NCBI GenBank assembly: GCA_016710935.1
Contig: JADJTY010000012.1
Location: 124,001-188,000, forward strand
Reading direction: 5' to 3'
Origin: Chitinophagaceae bacterium
GTDB lineage: Bacteria > Bacteroidota > Bacteroidia > Chitinophagales > Chitinophagaceae
DNA: 64,000 nt
Shown here: one piece after another, positions 61,520 to 64,000 of the stretch
Position numbering within the stretch: position 1 is the first letter of the stretch
Layout of the letters: every line of letters starts with the position of its first letter
The notes under the pieces: model-generated
The model's database searches: none
The model's input: only the letters and a program-made list of their open reading frames with translations
What the model was told of the DNA's origin: nothing
Made by a program: the position numbers and the translations under genes

Positions 61520-62321
61520 ATTTTATAGCTTTAATGTTGTTTTTACTTTGATTACTGAAGCTTTCTGCCTCTTTTAATAGTTTACTTTCAGGGTACCTGT
61601 CTATAAAATCCTGGTATTCTGAGATCACTTTTTCGTAGCGTTCGATCTGCTTATCCTCGTAACTCAGCTTTGCAAACTTATAATAGGCTTTTACCGTTTT
61701 CAATTTATACTCCTCGCCTTTCAATGATTCAGGATAGTTGTTGGTTAAATTGGTAAAAGCTATAGCTGCAGCCCTGAATTGGCTCATATTGTAATATAGT
61801 TCGGCTGCCCTGTGTTCCTTCATTTCAAGCTTTGCCCTGCTCTTATCAATAATTTCTGTTGCTTCCTTATTCCTTTCAGATCCCGGGTGTGTATTGATAA
61901 AGGTTTGCATCATCCCCATTGCCTTGATCGTATTTACCTGCTCCAGCTCCAGTTTGGGCGATTGCTTATAAAAACAGTAAGAACGCATAAAGTCAACCTC
62001 CTCTGCCTTGGTACTGTTTGGAAAAACCTCTAAAAATCCTTTAAACAGATTTTCGGCATCTGCATAGCTTTCCATGTAGTAAAAACAATAAGCATCTTTA
62101 TAGTACAGTTCTTCAAATTTTACTGTACCCTTAAATACAGGAAAAAGCTCTTCGTAAAGTTCCTGTGCTATTTTATACTTCCCTTTACTGAAATATTCAT
62201 CAGCCATTTTCAATTTGTACTCATAATCCTTGCTCTTGGTAACCTTGTTATAATTATTGCAGGATGATACCAATACCAATAAAAATGCAGCGGCAAGAAA
62301 CAATTTAAATAATCTCATCAT
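61488..62321 (-). CDS. bamD: Outer membrane assembly lipoprotein BamD
   Basis: The 277-residue lipoprotein (lipobox LVSSC after start MMRLFKLFLAA) carries TPR-like repeats: DEYFSKGKYKIAQELYEEL, AAELYYNMSQFRAAAIAF and a C-terminal helix pair. BamD is the essential lipoprotein partner of BamA for inserting outer membrane barrels. Met at 62319-62321 or the next codon is used. The 20 upstream codons look non-coding. A TAATTTTG -7 element lies at 62331-62338. Confidence 0.9.
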   Translation of the reverse strand: MMRLFKLFLAAAFLLVLVSSCNNYNKVTKSKDYEYKLKMADEYFSKGKYKIAQELYEELFPVFKGTVKFEELYYKDAYCFYYMESYADAENLFKGFLEVFPNSTKAEEVDFMRSYCFYKQSPKLELEQVNTIKAMGMMQTFINTHPGSERNKEATEIIDKSRAKLEMKEHRAAELYYNMSQFRAAAIAFTNLTNNYPESLKGEEYKLKTVKAYYKFAKLSYEDKQIERYEKVISEYQDFIDRYPESKLLKEAESFSNQSKNNIKAIKYEQTQTAAKR

Positions 62322-62330
62322 AAAGGATTG

Positions 62331-62338
62331 CAAAATTA
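62331..62338 (-). promoter_or_regulatory. Candidate -7 element of the bamD-rpoZ-coaBC unit
   Basis: The minus strand reads TAATTTTG, matching TAnnTTTG, 10-13 bp before the bamD start. No good TTG partner is seen at 19-22 bp. Confidence 0.4.
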
Positions 62339-62428
62339 ACGTAAATAACTCAAAAATGCTTTTAATAATCCGATTAATCAAAAAAGCAGCGTTAATGATT
62401 TGATAAAGAGGGTTTTGACCCCAAAAAA

Positions 62429-62456
62429 GCAGCCCCCCGATGAATCGGAGGGCTGC
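62429..62456 (-). terminator. Terminator of the second OmpA/TSP3 gene
   Basis: GCAGCCCTCCGAT/ATCGGGGGGCTGC (minus strand) pairs over 13 bp with a tiny loop and one wobble, followed by TTTTTT. Confidence 0.85.
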
Positions 62457-62477
62457 GTTATATTAATTTAAAGTATA

Positions 62478-64000
62478 TTAATTACACTTGATATCTACAG
62501 AATTCTTGTCACCAGCTCCAATTCCTTCACAACTGGTATTGATCCTGTCTGCACTGATCCCTTCTTTCTCGATCAGGTAGATCTTGATGGTCTCTAAGCG
62601 CTTCTGGCAATTAGCCTGAGATGCTTTTGAGGTTTCAGGATAACCATTAATGGTTATAGAACAAGTTGGGTTTGCTTTAAGTTTAGCCGCAACTGTTGCC
62701 AGCATATTCCTGTTATCGTTAGATAAACCGGTAGTATTGCCTTTGTATATTAACGTTGGGTAATCGCATGGGCAAACTGCAACGGGAGGAGTTGGAGGAA
62801 CAGGGTTCTTGCAACACTCAGGATCCGGGCATTTACCAACACCATCAGCATTAACAGGTTGACACTCTGTTGGAGTGATCAATTGCTTATCCTTACAATC
62901 CGGTACACCGTCACCATCTGTATCTCTTGTTACACCATGTGTATCAACAGGGCAACCTGCAGGTGTATTTGGCTCTCTGTCTAAATGATCGCAAACACCA
63001 TCACCGTCGGCATCATTACAATCGTTCTTAGGTATTTTAACATTGCGATGGTTACGTAACTCATCATATGCATAATCCAATGGGTTAACCCACCAAAGTG
63101 GTTCAACAGCCCTTCCACCCAGGTTAACATTTAAACCGATAGAAAGATAATTATAAGAATCAAAATCCGGGGTCAGCACCGCATCACCCAAAGCGTGTTC
63201 CTGCCAGCGTTGACCGTCTAACAGATCAGTTTTTACAAAAGTTACCCTGTCTTCAATAGCCAGGTTTACTCTTTTACCCAGCCTGAAAGCAACGCCCATA
63301 ATAGCAGTACCTGAAGGTTTCAGGGTTTTGTCACCCAGGATCGGCCTGCGGTAATTTTCATTATCAGCGTTTGTTTCGTAAGTCTTATCCATACCCGCTT
63401 TCAGATCTTTTAGGATCTCTTTACGCTGTTTGTAGGTGCCTGCACCGTATTTTGCAAAAACATTATCATACAAAGCTGTATAATTATTCCCTGCCGCATC
63501 TAAAGAGTTTATTTTTGTCTGGAAAGCCGTTACACCTAAACCAACTCCACCATATACTACAAAGCCGGTTTTTTGTTTGTGAAAACGAACATTATTTAAG
63601 GTGAAAATACCTTGTATGCCCAGATCCTGCAACCTTGTTTGATAATTGTAGTAAACCTGATCCCCGGTTGGCCTTACATTACCATCGCGGTCTGTAAAGA
63701 TAACATTACCATTACCTAAGGCATTGGGAAGTGCATCGGGAGAAAAATAGCGTTGACCAACGGTAGCTATATTCCTGTTCCAGGCTGGATTTTTATTAAA
63801 ATTCTCTGAAGACAGATAATTCTGTCCCTGGCCTATGGCATTCAGATACTGAACACGAACAGAAAATACATATCCAAAAGCTTTGCGGATATGCGCTTCA
63901 AAATTGGGGAATGTAAAAGGAGTAACCGAAACATCACTGCTTATTGTGAACATGCCAATAGATGCACCGATCTCCCACATATTTCGTGGTTTTGCAGGAA
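62478..64000 (-). CDS. OmpA-family protein with TSP3 repeats, 5' end outside the window
   Basis: The reading frame continues past 64000: the internal ATG at 63980 is preceded in frame by PAKPRN, so the N-terminus and signal peptide are missing. The visible 506 residues include a barrel-like N-terminal region (VWEIGASIGMF-like start, SIGLNVNLGG), a linker with DADGDGVCD and DTDGDGVPD calcium repeats plus many Cys (PDPECC), and a C-terminal OmpA-type domain. That domain is divergent: ITINGYPETSKASQANCQKR stands where most have GHTD...R. It probably links the outer membrane and peptidoglycan. Confidence 0.9.
   Translation of the reverse strand, partial: PAKPRNMWEIGASIGMFTISSDVSVTPFTFPNFEAHIRKAFGYVFSVRVQYLNAIGQGQNYLSSENFNKNPAWNRNIATVGQRYFSPDALPNALGNGNVIFTDRDGNVRPTGDQVYYNYQTRLQDLGIQGIFTLNNVRFHKQKTGFVVYGGVGLGVTAFQTKINSLDAAGNNYTALYDNVFAKYGAGTYKQRKEILKDLKAGMDKTYETNADNENYRRPILGDKTLKPSGTAIMGVAFRLGKRVNLAIEDRVTFVKTDLLDGQRWQEHALGDAVLTPDFDSYNYLSIGLNVNLGGRAVEPLWWVNPLDYAYDELRNHRNVKIPKNDCNDADGDGVCDHLDREPNTPAGCPVDTHGVTRDTDGDGVPDCKDKQLITPTECQPVNADGVGKCPDPECCKNPVPPTPPVAVCPCDYPTLIYKGNTTGLSNDNRNMLATVAAKLKANPTCSITINGYPETSKASQANCQKRLETIKIYLIEKEGISADRINTSCEGIGAGDKNSVDIKCN

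Overview
This window is a piece of a Bacteroidota chromosome, most likely from the class Chitinophagia (Chitinophagaceae-like). Direct evidence includes a giant PKD-repeat adhesin with a gliding-type (type IX, type B) C-terminal sorting domain beside a PorP/SprF-family protein; OmpA proteins carrying thrombospondin type 3 calcium repeats; lineage-typical families (DUF4835/PorD, DUF4296, DUF2807, DUF5916, a Bacteroidota-type RpoZ); no visible Shine-Dalgarno sites; and promoters of the Bacteroidota form TTG-N19..22-TAnnTTTG, clearest before rpsJ. Base composition is moderately AT-rich. I see no phage, IS element, CRISPR array or resistance island; the window is mostly housekeeping.

Layout. 1-2.0 kb: minus-strand zinc-ribbon protein (cut by the window edge), Nif3-like protein and acyl-CoA-binding protein. 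2.1-9.6 kb: OmpA/TSP3 protein, then the 15-PKD adhesin and its PorP/SprF partner. 9.6-9.95 kb: a tRNA-Ala(GGC) gene flanked on both sides by decayed tRNA-like copies carrying TCCCGA-type palindromes. 10-15.7 kb (minus): TPR protein, eukaryote-like citrate synthase, LptF/G permease, HI0933-type flavoprotein and methionine aminopeptidase. 15.8-27.4 kb (minus): secY and the complete S10-spc ribosomal protein cluster in canonical order, with an apparent one-base deletion in rpsE. The alpha-operon genes (infA, rpsM, rpoA and others) do not follow.

27.5-40.3 kb: mixed metabolic and envelope genes (DUF2807 lipoprotein, guaA, periplasmic-binding-like protein, DUF5916 protein, proline dehydrogenase, a frameshifted SDR, overlapping DUF2256/DUF2805 genes, thioesterase, acyltransferase, HAD phosphatase, small secreted Ala/Lys/Gln-rich protein, alpha/beta hydrolase). 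40.5-48.8 kb: rpsA (S1), PQQ-type sugar dehydrogenase lipoprotein, a second OmpA protein, tgt, a membrane glycosyltransferase, rsmG and an orphan LuxR-type response regulator. 48.8-55.1 kb: GNAT enzyme, M1 peptidase, an iodotyrosine-deiodinase-like nitroreductase with its Glu/Tyr/Lys lid triad, rsmI, purS, pssA and Xaa-Pro aminopeptidase. 55.5-64 kb: pckA, 3-oxoacid CoA-transferase (scoB/scoA), and an envelope-linked cluster bamD-rpoZ-coaBC-PorD-DUF4296 with overlapping or near-abutting genes, then an OmpA/TSP3 protein cut by the right edge.

Intergenic DNA is full of short palindromic and inverted repeats of at least four families. They lie in spacers, near gene starts and inside the ribosomal cluster. 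These repeats, the tRNA-like copies with palindromes, the IYD homologue and the apparent frameshifts are the most notable items. I did not find a clearly new multi-gene system.
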